64,000 nt of DNA from Muricoccus roseus (GCF_900141905.1 NZ_FQZF01000004.1:186001-250000), one strand, 5' to 3'. Numbered from the stretch's first letter, positions 34,954 to 43,798 are shown. Made by a program: numbers and translations. The notes: generated by a model not told the origin, from the sequence alone.

Positions 34954-36041
34954 GGCACGTCGTTGACCGTCACGCGCGGGGCTCCGGCAGCTGCTGCCGG
35001 GCGGAGCAGCCCCACGGGCCGCTCCAGCCAGGCCGAGAGAAGGGTGCGGAACCGGGTGGCCGCCGCGCTGCCCGCCACTTCCACCCGCTGCGCCGCATCG
35101 AAGAAATCCAGCCCATAGCGCCAGAAGGGCACGCCCGGATGCAGCAGCATGGATGCGATGGACATGCCCAGCGGCGGCGCGGTGACGAACTGCACGGCCC
35201 ATGAGCGCGCGCGGGGAAAGACGATGCCGGTGGCGGTCAGGGCGCGGATCACGGTCTCGAGCCGCCCCGCCGTTTCCGCACCGCCTTCGGGACGAGGCAG
35301 CTCCAGCAGCAGGAGCTCGGGGCCGCCGAAGATCGCCTCCAGCACCTCCTGCGCCACCATCCGCAGGAAAGGGGTGTCGGCCAGTGCCGCCTCGGTCAGG
35401 GGGATGTAGCGGATCGGGCGATCGATCGGCAGCGCCTCCTCCGGCGGGGCGGGCTCGATGCCCTGCATCCCCTGCCTGCCGAGCGGGCCGCAATAGAAGG
35501 GGAGCCTCTCCATGATCCCGGATTCGGGCGTCTGCCGCAGCCGCAGGTAGAGCGAGGGCGGGCGGCACCAGGAGGCGCCGAACCGGAACGCCATCCCGCC
35601 ATTGATCTGCGAGGCAAGGCCGGCGAACAGCTCGGGCGCCACGCGCAGGAGGTTGCGCAAGGCCTGCTCCGATGCCGGATTGCCGCGCGGGAAGAAGAAC
35701 ATGTGGTTCCGCAGCCCGGGAATGGGGCGCAGGCTGTGGCCGTCCGTGAGGGCGACATGGTCGCGCGCATCCCCGATCCGCTCATCCAGCCAGGCGCGGG
35801 CGCGGCCATGGGTGAAGATCTCGGGCCGTGCCACGAACTGCATGGAGGTGGAGCGGGCGGTTGCCTCCTGCGTCAGCAGGGCCAGGGCCGCGCGCAGCTC
35901 GACCGGCATCACCACGTCGCGCAGCGCGTCACGGCCGAAGAGCGACCCCGGGATCTTCAGCCGCGGAAGCCAGGAGCCCGGCAAGGAGACGAGAAGCCTC
36001 GGCCCGAAGGTCGGCCCGTTGGTGCTGGCGGTATGCGGCAT
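34950..36041 (-). CDS. Unknown protein of a polysaccharide locus
   Basis: 363 residues, no signal peptide and no membrane helix. I recognise no family. Notable segments are RPIPGLRNHMFFFPRGNPAS, a run rich in aromatic and Arg residues (MAFRFGASWCRPPSLYLRLR) and IFGGPELLLLELPRPEG. Third-position G/C is coding-like and the gene is locked between neighbours: its stop overlaps the GT4 start, and its start is 3 bases after the DUF4214 gene. A role in glycan synthesis or modification is inferred from position only. Confidence 0.75.
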   Translation of the reverse strand: MPHTASTNGPTFGPRLLVSLPGSWLPRLKIPGSLFGRDALRDVVMPVELRAALALLTQEATARSTSMQFVARPEIFTHGRARAWLDERIGDARDHVALTDGHSLRPIPGLRNHMFFFPRGNPASEQALRNLLRVAPELFAGLASQINGGMAFRFGASWCRPPSLYLRLRQTPESGIMERLPFYCGPLGRQGMQGIEPAPPEEALPIDRPIRYIPLTEAALADTPFLRMVAQEVLEAIFGGPELLLLELPRPEGGAETAGRLETVIRALTATGIVFPRARSWAVQFVTAPPLGMSIASMLLHPGVPFWRYGLDFFDAAQRVEVAGSAAATRFRTLLSAWLERPVGLLRPAAAAGAPRVTVNDVP

Positions 36042-36044
36042 CGA

Positions 36045-36701
36045 TCAGGAATCGGCCGTATCGGTTTCGGCGGCGAAGACGAAGCCTGGCGTGTTCGGCG
36101 CCGTGAGCGAGCGCGGGCGGGAGCGGAACTCCTCGCTGGCCGCGAGCACCGCGAGTAGGCCGAAGGGCGTCAGCGCCCCGATCCCGAGCAGCGGCGCGTA
36201 GCTGCGGATGCCATCCTCGTCGGCCGGCCGGCCGAGCACGTAGAGATAGGCGGTGCGGATGAATTCGGTGATGCCGCGCCGCGCCATGAAGTCCTGCAGC
36301 ACGGGCCCGTAGCCGCGCAGCTGGTCGATGGAGGTCGCGACCCTCGGATCACCGGCGACGACGCGGGCCAGCGTGTCGCCCCTCGGCTCCGCGCCATCCC
36401 GCAGCTTGAGGATTCGCGCCGCCTGGATCTCATCGCCCGTATCCGCAGACTGCAGGCTGACCGGGATTTCCGCCACCTCCGCCACCGGCCGTCCGAGCCG
36501 CAGCCGGAAGGCGCACCATCCATGGCCGAAATTCACATGCGCCAGATCGGCGCGGAACAGATGGGCATAGCCCAGCGCGAGTTCCTGCCCTTCGGGGTCC
36601 AGCACGCGCAGCTTCAGCGGGCGGCCCGGAGCCTCCGTGTCGAAGGCCCAGCCCTCCACGAACCCCGCCGCGGTGAGCGCATCGAGATGTCCGCGGATCA
36701 T
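36045..36701 (-). CDS. DUF4214-domain protein
   Basis: 218 residues. The C-terminal ~75 residues (FIRTAYLYVLGRPADEDGIR and FGLLAVLAASEEFRSR) match DUF4214, a helical module common in surface-glycan and adhesin-related proteins. The N-terminal ~95 residues (GHLDALTAAGFVEGWAFDTE, LFRADLAHVNFGHGWCAFRL) form a beta-rich domain often attached to glycosyltransferases of alphaproteobacteria. First gene of the three-gene run; a 160-base gap upstream has an A/T-rich stretch (36820-36840) that could be its promoter. Confidence 0.8.
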   Translation of the reverse strand: MIRGHLDALTAAGFVEGWAFDTEAPGRPLKLRVLDPEGQELALGYAHLFRADLAHVNFGHGWCAFRLRLGRPVAEVAEIPVSLQSADTGDEIQAARILKLRDGAEPRGDTLARVVAGDPRVATSIDQLRGYGPVLQDFMARRGITEFIRTAYLYVLGRPADEDGIRSYAPLLGIGALTPFGLLAVLAASEEFRSRPRSLTAPNTPGFVFAAETDTADS

Positions 36702-36862
36702 GTCGCCATGGCTTTGCGCCGGAGTGGCATGCCGATCCTTGAACCTATCCGTCGTGACGCCGGAAGGGCGGCGCCGTCATGGCGGGTCTGACCATCCGAT
36801 GGTCGCGCCGCGACGGCTATTTCTCCATAAAAGATACGCCGTGGCAAGGACGCGGGGCGGGT

Positions 36863-38473
36863 TCAGACCACCTCGAACAGTCGTCCGAACAAGCCGGCGA
36901 GGATCGCCTCCGGTGACCGCAACAGGCGCGGCGACATGACGCGGAGCGTGCCCACCTGCTCCTCCACATGGAAGTATTCCAGCGCGTGATCGTAATTCGG
37001 GCGCCGTTCGCCGGTGTCGTGGATCATGACCAGGGGTTCCGGATACCGGCCACGATTCGCGGCGGCCAGCAGCGCGGCGGAGAGGCAGCAGGCCACGCGG
37101 AAGCGGCCATCGACGAAGATCAGGTCGGGAAAGCTGCCGATCCGGTCCCATTCCTGCCACATGCGCGCGATGTAGTTGGGCCAGGGCCGCACGGCCGTGC
37201 GGTCCACCGGCGCGCCCCAGGCGCCCACGGGGCCGATATCCGCATGCAGGATGGAGGCGCGCCCGGCGGCGATCACGGCGGCCACCTCCTCGTCCTCGCT
37301 CACGGCCTTGGCCCAGGCGGGGTCGGATTCCACGCCCACCATCATGTCGAATCCTTGGCGCGCGGCGAGCAGGGTGGAGCCGCCGGTGCCGAACTCGGCA
37401 TAGCGGCGCCGGCCCTTGCCGAGAATCCGCTCGAAGAGCTGCCGCTCCGCCGCCGTCATATGTGGTCCGCGCAGCAGCGGCCGGGCCTTTGCGTCCTCGG
37501 GCGAGACGGGCGGACGCGGAGCGGCGGCAGGCTTGGGCGCGGGCTTCGCGGCCGGCGCCGGCTTGGGCGGCGGGTTTGCCTCGGCCTCGATGGCCTGCCT
37601 GCGGCGGGCCGTTTCCTCCACGCGCATCGCCTCCAGTGCCTTCGCGTCGGGGAAGTCAAAGGCCAGCTCGTCGGGATCGACCCAGACCGTCCGGGCATAG
37701 CCCGCCTTGTCGAAGCGCTCCTGGCTCATGTGCAGGCCCACCGCGCCGATATAGCGGCCGCTGACCAGATGCGTGTTCAGCCCCACGCGGCCGAGCGCAT
37801 AGGTCACCGCCTTCTTCACGTCGTCCTGCGAGGTGACGCCGACGAGGATGTCGCGCTCGCGGTAGCGTTTGCGGATCTCGGGGCTGGAGCGGTCCTTGTA
37901 GTCCCGGCCGAGCACCAGCTCGTAGTAATCGGCCATCAGGGGCTGCATCTCCTCCCAATGGCGGCGGAACAGGCCGAAGCCCCAGAGATGCCCAATTCGG
38001 CGCAGCGCCCGGCGATGCTTCAGCTGGTCCGCCGCGCTGGCGGTGAGATGCCCATAGGCGGCGAAATAGCCCACGTCGCGGCTGCTCTCGGCGGCCGTGC
38101 GCAAGCTGTCCATCACGCGGAGATAGCGCGGCGCGAGCACGAGGTCGTCCTCGAAGAAGTACGCGCATTCCGCCTTCATCTCGCGGAAGAACAGGGTCTC
38201 GGCGCGCAGGAAGTTCTCCGCCACGCCCAGGTTCTCGCTCGCGGCCAGCACCTGCCCGCGCGGGAAGATCTCGCGGAAGGTGGCGACGCAGGCCTCGACA
38301 TCCTTCTGCTCGGCCTTCACGCGCCCGCTGCGGTGGTTGTGCCAGTGGTCCTGGAAGAGGAAGATCTCGCGCCGCCCGATCTCCGCCCCCTCCTGCGCCG
38401 CGAGGGAGAGCAGCACCTCGCGCAGGTAGTCGGGCCGGTTGAACGACATCACGGCGATCGGAGGATGGGTCAT
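36863..38473 (-). CDS. Two-domain glycosyltransferase-methyltransferase-like fusion
   Basis: 536 residues from ATG 38473. Residues 1-~285 are a GT-A-type transferase: AVMSFNRPDYLREVLLSLAA, ASENLGVAENFLRAETLFF and the acidic metal-site motif YFFEDDLVLAPRYL (EDD at 108-110). A Pro/Ala/Lys linker (~298-325) follows. Residues ~338-536 resemble a class I methyltransferase: RRYAEFGTGGSTLLA (motif I, ~358-370), VGVESDPAW and DLIFVDGRFR. The N-terminal half is clearly related to the 39503-40624 protein. It probably adds and modifies a sugar or acts in glycan assembly; acceptor unknown. Confidence 0.85.
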   Translation of the reverse strand: MTHPPIAVMSFNRPDYLREVLLSLAAQEGAEIGRREIFLFQDHWHNHRSGRVKAEQKDVEACVATFREIFPRGQVLAASENLGVAENFLRAETLFFREMKAECAYFFEDDLVLAPRYLRVMDSLRTAAESSRDVGYFAAYGHLTASAADQLKHRRALRRIGHLWGFGLFRRHWEEMQPLMADYYELVLGRDYKDRSSPEIRKRYRERDILVGVTSQDDVKKAVTYALGRVGLNTHLVSGRYIGAVGLHMSQERFDKAGYARTVWVDPDELAFDFPDAKALEAMRVEETARRRQAIEAEANPPPKPAPAAKPAPKPAAAPRPPVSPEDAKARPLLRGPHMTAAERQLFERILGKGRRRYAEFGTGGSTLLAARQGFDMMVGVESDPAWAKAVSEDEEVAAVIAAGRASILHADIGPVGAWGAPVDRTAVRPWPNYIARMWQEWDRIGSFPDLIFVDGRFRVACCLSAALLAAANRGRYPEPLVMIHDTGERRPNYDHALEYFHVEEQVGTLRVMSPRLLRSPEAILAGLFGRLFEVV

Positions 38474-38678
38474 GCCGCCCTTGGTCCTGTCGGTTCCCGG
38501 CCTCGTCGCCCGTGAACCGGCTGCGGGCAGAAGGGGTCCACGGGCCCGGAGGCGCGGGGCATAAGGCAAGCGGGGCCAAGAGGGTGTCAAGCAGCCGACC
38601 CATGGCTTGACGCGGATACCGGGCCTGCGGAGTGTCGCGCCGCCCCGGATGGGGCCATCCGCACGGAGAAGAACGCCG

Positions 38679-39485
38679 TTGGAGATCCTGCCGGCCAGCC
38701 TGCTCGCCCGTCATCCCGCCTGGCCTACCGCGCTGCGCTTCGGCCCGGGCTGGACACCGCCCGAGATCATCGAGCCGCTGGAAATCGCGCTGGTGGATGC
38801 CGCCATTCCCGAGTTGGCGGCGCGCGGCATCACGGTGCGGAACGGGTTGGGCAAAGACAACCGCCTCCTGCTCGATGCGCATACGCCGAAGCAGCGGCTT
38901 TCGCTGGATCTGTCGCGCGCGAGGGACAGCACCATCCTCCTGGGCCGTTATGCGAGGCTGGCGGGAGAGGTCGCGGCGACCGGGCGTGGCCACCTGCTGG
39001 CTTCGACGGGCTGGGACAGCCCCTCCATCGCCATGGTCCACTGCACCTTCCGGGGCGACCGGGCGCTGATCTTCCTCGGCCACGGCCTGACATCGAACCG
39101 CACCAACTTCCTGGCCGAGGGGCCCGAAGGCGCGGTGCTGGTGGGGGATGACGCGATGTTCGCGACCGGCATCACCATCCGCACCTCCGATTCGCATGGC
39201 ATCGTCGACCTCGCGACCCGCGAGCAGGTGAATGCGCCCGAACCCGTGGTGGTCGGGCCGCATGTCTGGCTCGGGCAGGATTCGCTGTTGATGAAGGGCG
39301 TCACGATCGGGGCCGGGTCGATCGTGGCGGGACGGGCGGTGGTGACGCGCCCGGTGCCACCCCGGGCGCTTGCCGCGGGCGTGCCGGCGCGGGTGCTACG
39401 CGAGAATGTCAGCTGGACCCGCCAGTCGCGGCCGCGGCCGGAGCAGATCGCGGCGATGATCGAGGGACTTCCCGAGGCGGATTGA
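38679..39485 (+). CDS. Hexapeptide-repeat acyltransferase
   Basis: 268 residues from TTG 38679, supported by GGAGAAG just upstream; ATG 38649 is an alternative. Left-handed beta-helix repeats cover residues ~120-240 (LVGDDAMFATGITIRTSDSH, VVVGPHVWLGQDSLLMKGVT, IGAGSIVAGRAVVTRPVPPR), ending with the AAGVPARVLRENVSW cap typical of sugar O-acetyltransferases. The His in SDSHGIVD may be catalytic. It lies alone on the plus strand between two minus-strand glycosyltransferases and probably acetylates a polysaccharide unit. Confidence 0.85.
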   Translation: MEILPASLLARHPAWPTALRFGPGWTPPEIIEPLEIALVDAAIPELAARGITVRNGLGKDNRLLLDAHTPKQRLSLDLSRARDSTILLGRYARLAGEVAATGRGHLLASTGWDSPSIAMVHCTFRGDRALIFLGHGLTSNRTNFLAEGPEGAVLVGDDAMFATGITIRTSDSHGIVDLATREQVNAPEPVVVGPHVWLGQDSLLMKGVTIGAGSIVAGRAVVTRPVPPRALAAGVPARVLRENVSWTRQSRPRPEQIAAMIEGLPEAD

Positions 39486-39502
39486 AGCGCGCGCCCCCGC
39501 CG

Positions 39503-40624
39503 TTATGCCAGATAGAATCCCTTGCCTTGCGCCTCCTTGCTGCGGAGGAGGGAGCGGCGGACCTGCCGCAGGGTGCGCTGCCCGACATTCTGGGCGTAAT
39601 AGGCCTCGTCGCCCGGCAGCCGGTCCATCACCAGGCGCCAGAGCCAGTCGATCTCCTCCCGCGTCACCGGCCGGTCCGGGTTGAACATGCGCTGGCGCAT
39701 CTCCTCCAGCTTCGCGGGGTAGGTGTTCCGGCGATGGGCCGCGCAGGCGGCACGCTTGTCGTCGATGATCCTGGCGATGATCTCGGGCGTCGCCTCGGGC
39801 GGGTTGGCCGGCAGCGCCTCCACATAGGCCATGTTGCCGAAGCCGAGCTTCTCGAACTGCGCGGGCTGGAAGGACTCGCCCTGCGCGCCGATGTAGCGGG
39901 CGTAGCAGACATCCGTGTTGAGCCGGGCATAGCCGAGGTCGGCGCAGGCCATGGTCTTCGCCACGTCCTGCGAGGAGGCGGTGCTCGACACCGCCTTGTC
40001 CTGGTAGAGTTCCACGATCCGCAGATGCGGGCGGGCCTGGTAGTCCACCTGCGAATACACCTCGTGGAAGGGCTTCAGCCAGGGCTGCATCGCCTTCCAG
40101 CAACGCCGCGTCAGCGCGAAGCCCCAATGATGCTCCATCGGCACCAGATTCGGCGCCTCCGGATCGGCTTCGCGCTGATGGTCCCCATAGGCGGCGAAGT
40201 AGCCGACATTCTTATGCGGCAGCAGCAGGCGGCGGAGCTGCTCCAGCATCGCGACATAGGCCGGGCCGAGCTCCAGGTCCTCCTCGAAGAAATAGGCGAC
40301 CTCGGCCTTCAGCGTGTCGAAGGCGAGCTTCTCGCCGCGATGCAGGTTGAGGGCGATGCCCAGATTCTCCGGCGAGGCATGCACATGGCCGCCGGGGAAG
40401 ACCTCGCGGAAGGTCGCGATGCTCGCCTCGATCAGCTCGGGGTCGCCATAGGTGATGCCGGAGCGGCGTGAGCGGGCGCCGTCCTGCAGCAGGTGCACCT
40501 GGCTGTCCGGGATGAGGACGCCCTGCTGCGCCTTCATCGATTCGCACAGCTTGCGCAGGTAATCCGGCCGGGTGAAGGAGAAGATGATGATGGGGGCGCT
40601 GACGGCCGGGGCAGTGTGCGGCAT
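39503..40624 (-). CDS. GT-A-type glycosyltransferase
   Basis: 373 residues. IIIFSFTRPDYLRKLCESMK, HASPENLGIALNLHRGEKLA and EVAYFFEEDLELGPAYVAML (EED at 114-116) parallel the N-terminal half of the 36863-38473 protein, so the two are paralogues. The final ~55 residues (TREEIDWLWRLVMDRLPGDE and LRQVRRSLLRSKE) resemble a DUF4214-like helical tail in place of the methyltransferase-like domain. Predicted soluble; acts in surface-glycan assembly. The epimerase gene lies 95 bases upstream on the same strand. Confidence 0.85.
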   Translation of the reverse strand: MPHTAPAVSAPIIIFSFTRPDYLRKLCESMKAQQGVLIPDSQVHLLQDGARSRRSGITYGDPELIEASIATFREVFPGGHVHASPENLGIALNLHRGEKLAFDTLKAEVAYFFEEDLELGPAYVAMLEQLRRLLLPHKNVGYFAAYGDHQREADPEAPNLVPMEHHWGFALTRRCWKAMQPWLKPFHEVYSQVDYQARPHLRIVELYQDKAVSSTASSQDVAKTMACADLGYARLNTDVCYARYIGAQGESFQPAQFEKLGFGNMAYVEALPANPPEATPEIIARIIDDKRAACAAHRRNTYPAKLEEMRQRMFNPDRPVTREEIDWLWRLVMDRLPGDEAYYAQNVGQRTLRQVRRSLLRSKEAQGKGFYLA

Positions 40625-40719
40625 CGCGCGCGCCTCGCTGACTCATGGGATGAAGGGGAAGGACGACGCCGCGAGGCGCCCGCCGTTCCGCTGGGCGTAC
40701 GGCGCCCCGGCGGCGGCTT

Positions 40720-41703
40720 CTAGCCGAAATGCTGCCGCCACCAGGTCACGAAATGTCCAAGTCCGGTGCGGAGATCGGTCGTCGGCTCCCAGCCGAAGTC
40801 CCGCTTCATGGCGGAGACATCGGCGAAGGTGGCCGGCACGTCGCCGGGCTGCATCGGCTTGAGCACGCGGATGGCCTTCACCCCCAGCAGCTCCTCGAGG
40901 ATGCCGACCATCTTCGGCAGCTCCTCCGGGTGGCTGTTGCCGATGTTGTAGAGGCGGTGGCCACCATCGGCGGGCGGGTTGTCCAGCGCGGCCATGATCC
41001 CGGCCACGATGTCCGCGACATAGGTGAAATCGCGCCGCACGCGGCCCTCGTTGAACATCTCGATGGGGCGGCCCTTCAGCATCGCATCGGTGAAGAGCCA
41101 ATAGGCCATGTCCGGCCGGCCCCAGGGCCCGTAGACGGTGAAGAAGCGCAGCCCCGTCAGCGGAATCCGGTAGAGGTCCGTGTACACGCTGCTCATCAGC
41201 TCGCCGGCGCGCTTCGTGGCGGCGTAGAGCGAGGCGGGGCGGTCCACGCGGTCGGTCTCCTGGAAGGAGGTGCCGTCATGGCGGGAGCCGTAGACCGAGC
41301 TGGTCGAGGCATAGACGGTGTGGCCGATGCGCCCCTCGCTGCGGCGGACACCCTCGAGGATGCCGAGATGGCCGGTGACATTGGCCGCGGTGTAGGCGAA
41401 GGGCGCCTGGAGCGACCAGCGCACCCCGGCCTGGGCGCCGAGATGCGCCACGCGGTCGATCTCGGGATGCGCGGCCATGAGCGCCAGCAGCTCCTCGGTA
41501 TCCGCCAGATCGATCCGGTGCATCCGGAAGGCGCCGGGGCGGGCATTGCCGGTCAGCGCCTCGACCCGCGCCTCCTTCAGCGCCGGGTCGTAATACGGGT
41601 TGAAGTTGTCGATGCCGATGACCTCGTCCCCGCGCGCGAGGAGCGCCTGGCACAGATGCGCGCCGATGAAGCCGGCCGCGCCGGTGACGAGGATGCGGCC
41701 CAT
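40720..41703 (-). CDS. UDP-glucuronate 4-epimerase (extended SDR)
   Basis: 327 residues. ILVTGAAGFIGAHLCQALLA is the NAD-binding GxxGxxG; VYASTSSVYGS and SLYAATKRAGELM supply the Ser and the YxxxK catalytic pair; RFFTVYGPWGRPDMAYWLFT and NEGRVRRDFTYVADI are characteristic of UDP-GlcA 4-epimerases. It makes UDP-galacturonate, a likely donor for the glycosyltransferases downstream. Usual family length (~325-340). Confidence 0.92.
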   Translation of the reverse strand: MGRILVTGAAGFIGAHLCQALLARGDEVIGIDNFNPYYDPALKEARVEALTGNARPGAFRMHRIDLADTEELLALMAAHPEIDRVAHLGAQAGVRWSLQAPFAYTAANVTGHLGILEGVRRSEGRIGHTVYASTSSVYGSRHDGTSFQETDRVDRPASLYAATKRAGELMSSVYTDLYRIPLTGLRFFTVYGPWGRPDMAYWLFTDAMLKGRPIEMFNEGRVRRDFTYVADIVAGIMAALDNPPADGGHRLYNIGNSHPEELPKMVGILEELLGVKAIRVLKPMQPGDVPATFADVSAMKRDFGWEPTTDLRTGLGHFVTWWRQHFG

Positions 41704-41942
41704 GGTCAGGCCTGGCGGACGGAGGCAGGGCGATAGGCAGGCGCGTCCTCAGGGCTCGTCGCGTGGCGGATCGCGGGGAGTCTGGGGGGCATCAGGCGCC
41801 TTCCATGGGGCGGACAATCCGGCTGCGGATTATAGCGGCTTGCCGGCGGGGCACCATCCACCCCGCCCCACCCCTGCCCCGGGGCGCCCTGCGCGCCGTG
41901 ACTTGCCTGCGGGGCGCCCGCTGCGCCATACCCGGCGCCGGA

Positions 41943-42031
41943 CACCGGGGGGAGCCCATTTCGGGCTGAGAGGCGGGGCAACCCGCGACCCCTGGAACCT
42001 GACCCGGTTCGGACCGGCGTAGGGATCGGTG
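41943..42031 (+). promoter_or_regulatory. TPP riboswitch (THI element)
   Basis: The aptamer core is intact: CACCG (41943-41947) closes with CGGTG (42027-42031); CTGAGA at 41966-41971; GGAACCTGA at 41994-42002; and GCGTAGGGA at 42017-42025, all in the order and spacing of the thiamine-pyrophosphate aptamer. A possible promoter TTGCCT-N18-CATACC (41903-41932) would start transcription at the aptamer edge. It lies 160 bases before the peptide-type solute receptor gene, with no other gene between. The 240 bases before it hold nothing else I recognise. Confidence 0.93.
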
Positions 42032-42164
42032 CTTCAGACGGTGGTGCGCCCCTGGCGCGAAATCAGACCCGCGCAGGCGCTGCGCGACCCGGCCGGCCCG
42101 CCTCATGCGGCCGGAGGGGTGGGCCTGCGCCCGGCATTCCACCTGGCCCCGCTTCCTCCCGCTC

Positions 42165-42182
42165 CCTCCGCTGGGATGGAGG
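42165..42182 (+). promoter_or_regulatory. Hairpin that can hide the ribosome-binding site
   Basis: CCTCC (42165-42169) is complementary to GGAGG (42178-42182), the ribosome-binding site 7 bases before the GTG start. In the TPP-bound state this would block translation, the usual mode in Gram-negative bacteria. The alternative pairing partner was not identified, so the switch mechanism is inferred. Confidence 0.45.
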
Positions 42183-42189
42183 ACACCCC

Positions 42190-43752
42190 GTGCAACGCCG
42201 CTCCCTTCTGAAGGGCGCCGCCCTCTCGGCGCTCCCGCTTCCCGCCCTCGCCCAGCCGGCGCGCGCCCGCACCCTGCGCTTCGTGCCGCAGGCGGCGCTG
42301 ACCGCGCTGGACCCCATCGTGCAGAACGCCACGATCAGCACCACCCATGGCTTCTGCGTGTTCGACACGCTCTACGCCACGGATGCGAAGTTGGCGCCGC
42401 GCCCGCAGATGGCGTCGGGGCATGCGATGAGCCCGGACGGGCTGCTCTGGACCATCCGCCTTCGCGACGGGCTGCGCTTCCATGATGGCGCGCCGGTCCT
42501 TTCGCGCGATGCCGTCGCCAGCCTTCAGCGGTGGTGCGTGCGGGACCTGTTCGGGCAGATCCTTGCCCGGGCCGTGGCCGAATGGGGCACGCCGGACGAC
42601 CGCACCCTCACCATCCGGCTCCGCCGGCCTTTCCCGTCCCTGCTCTACGCCCTGGCCAAGCCCGCCGGCATCCCACCCTTCATCATGCCGGAGCGCCTGG
42701 CCCGGACGGCGCCGGACCGGCCTGTGCCGGAGATCGTCGGCAGCGGCCCCTGGAAGTTCGTCGCCCCGGAGTTCAACCCGGGCAGCTTCGTGGCCTATGC
42801 GCGCAACGAGGCCTATGTGGCGCGCGACGAACCGGCGGAGGGAGCCTCAGGCGGCAAGCGCGTGCATTTCGACCGGCTGGAGTGGCACATCATCCCCGAT
42901 GGGGCGACGGCGGGCGCCGCGCTCCAGCGCGGCGAGGTGGACTGGGTGGAGTACCCGCTACCCGACCTGCTGCCCCTGCTCGCGCGGGACCGCAACATCC
43001 GCACGCAGATTTACGACCCGATCGGCTTCCTCGGCGTGATCCGCTTCAACCACCTGCACCCGCCCTTCGACAAGGTGGAGGTGCGCCGCGCCGTGCGGGA
43101 CTGCATCAGCCAGCCCGACCACATGGCGGCCGTGGCGGCGCCGGGCGACTGGCGGGAATGCCACGCCCTCTTTCCCTGCACCCTGCCCGGGGTGACGGAG
43201 TTCCCCGCGCCACCACGGGATTTCGACAAGGCGCGCGCCGCGATCCGCGCCGCCGGGATGGAAGGCGCGAAGGTGGTGGTGATCAACCCCACCGATTTCG
43301 CCGCCGTGGCGCCGCAGGGCCGTCTGGCCGCCGATGTCTGCCGCCAGCTCGGCTTCCGGGTGGATCTGCAGGAGATGGACTGGGCCGCGATGCTCAGCCG
43401 CCGCAACTCGCGGGAGGATGCGGATCATGGCGGGTGGAGCATCTACCCGACCAACTTCCCCGCCGCCTCCATCGCCAACCCGGCCGTCAACTCCGGCATC
43501 CGCGGCGATGGCCCGACCGCCTGGTTCGGCTGGCCGACCGATCCAGCGACGGAGGCGGAGATCGAGCGCTGGCTCTATGCCCCCGATGCCGCGGCGCAGG
43601 CGGCGGCCTTTGCGGCAGTGCAGAGGACGGCCTGGGACCATGTCGGCTTCGCGCCGAGCGGGCTGTTCGTGCTCAAGACCGGCTTCCGCGCCGATCTTTC
43701 GGGCGTGCTGCAGGGGCCGAACCCGTATCTGTGGAACCTGGGCCGGGGCTGA
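42190..43752 (+). CDS. ABC transporter substrate-binding protein, family 5 (peptide/nickel type), TPP-controlled
   Basis: 520 residues from GTG 42190, with GGATGGAGGA upstream. The signal starts QRRSLLKGAALSALPLPALA, a Tat-type motif. The mature protein shows the SBP_bac_5 pattern: VFDTLYATDAKLAPRPQMAS, LRDGLRFHDGAPVLSRDAV and HLHPPFDKVEVRRAVRDCIS. Family members bind oligopeptides, nickel, opines or other solutes. The TPP riboswitch upstream implies a thiamin-related ligand (thiamin, a precursor or a breakdown product); this is inference. No permease or ATPase gene follows: the next gene is on the other strand after a terminator. Confidence 0.9.
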   Translation: MQRRSLLKGAALSALPLPALAQPARARTLRFVPQAALTALDPIVQNATISTTHGFCVFDTLYATDAKLAPRPQMASGHAMSPDGLLWTIRLRDGLRFHDGAPVLSRDAVASLQRWCVRDLFGQILARAVAEWGTPDDRTLTIRLRRPFPSLLYALAKPAGIPPFIMPERLARTAPDRPVPEIVGSGPWKFVAPEFNPGSFVAYARNEAYVARDEPAEGASGGKRVHFDRLEWHIIPDGATAGAALQRGEVDWVEYPLPDLLPLLARDRNIRTQIYDPIGFLGVIRFNHLHPPFDKVEVRRAVRDCISQPDHMAAVAAPGDWRECHALFPCTLPGVTEFPAPPRDFDKARAAIRAAGMEGAKVVVINPTDFAAVAPQGRLAADVCRQLGFRVDLQEMDWAAMLSRRNSREDADHGGWSIYPTNFPAASIANPAVNSGIRGDGPTAWFGWPTDPATEAEIERWLYAPDAAAQAAAFAAVQRTAWDHVGFAPSGLFVLKTGFRADLSGVLQGPNPYLWNLGRG

Positions 43753-43763
43753 CCGGCCAGAGG

Positions 43764-43798
43764 AAAGGGCCGCCGGCACGAAGCCGGGCGGCCCTTTT
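43764..43798 (+). terminator. Intrinsic terminator after the TPP-controlled receptor gene
   Basis: AAAGGGCCGCC (43764-43774) pairs with GGCGGCCCTTT (43787-43797); the inner GGC/GCC adds three more pairs around an ACGAA loop. It ends in CCCTTTT, the best T tract near any hairpin in this window. It closes the receptor transcript and faces the small gene at 43831. Confidence 0.75.

Noticed and set aside
33865-35568. Extending the GT4 glycosyltransferase start far upstream to give 567 residues
   Set aside because: The added N-terminus is low-complexity shadow over the next gene; ATG 34953 gives the normal fold start and an ATGA overlap.
36820-36840. A/T-rich stretch upstream of the DUF4214 gene as a defined promoter
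   Set aside because: It is suggestive in such GC-rich DNA but no convincing -35/-10 pair at the right spacing could be assigned.
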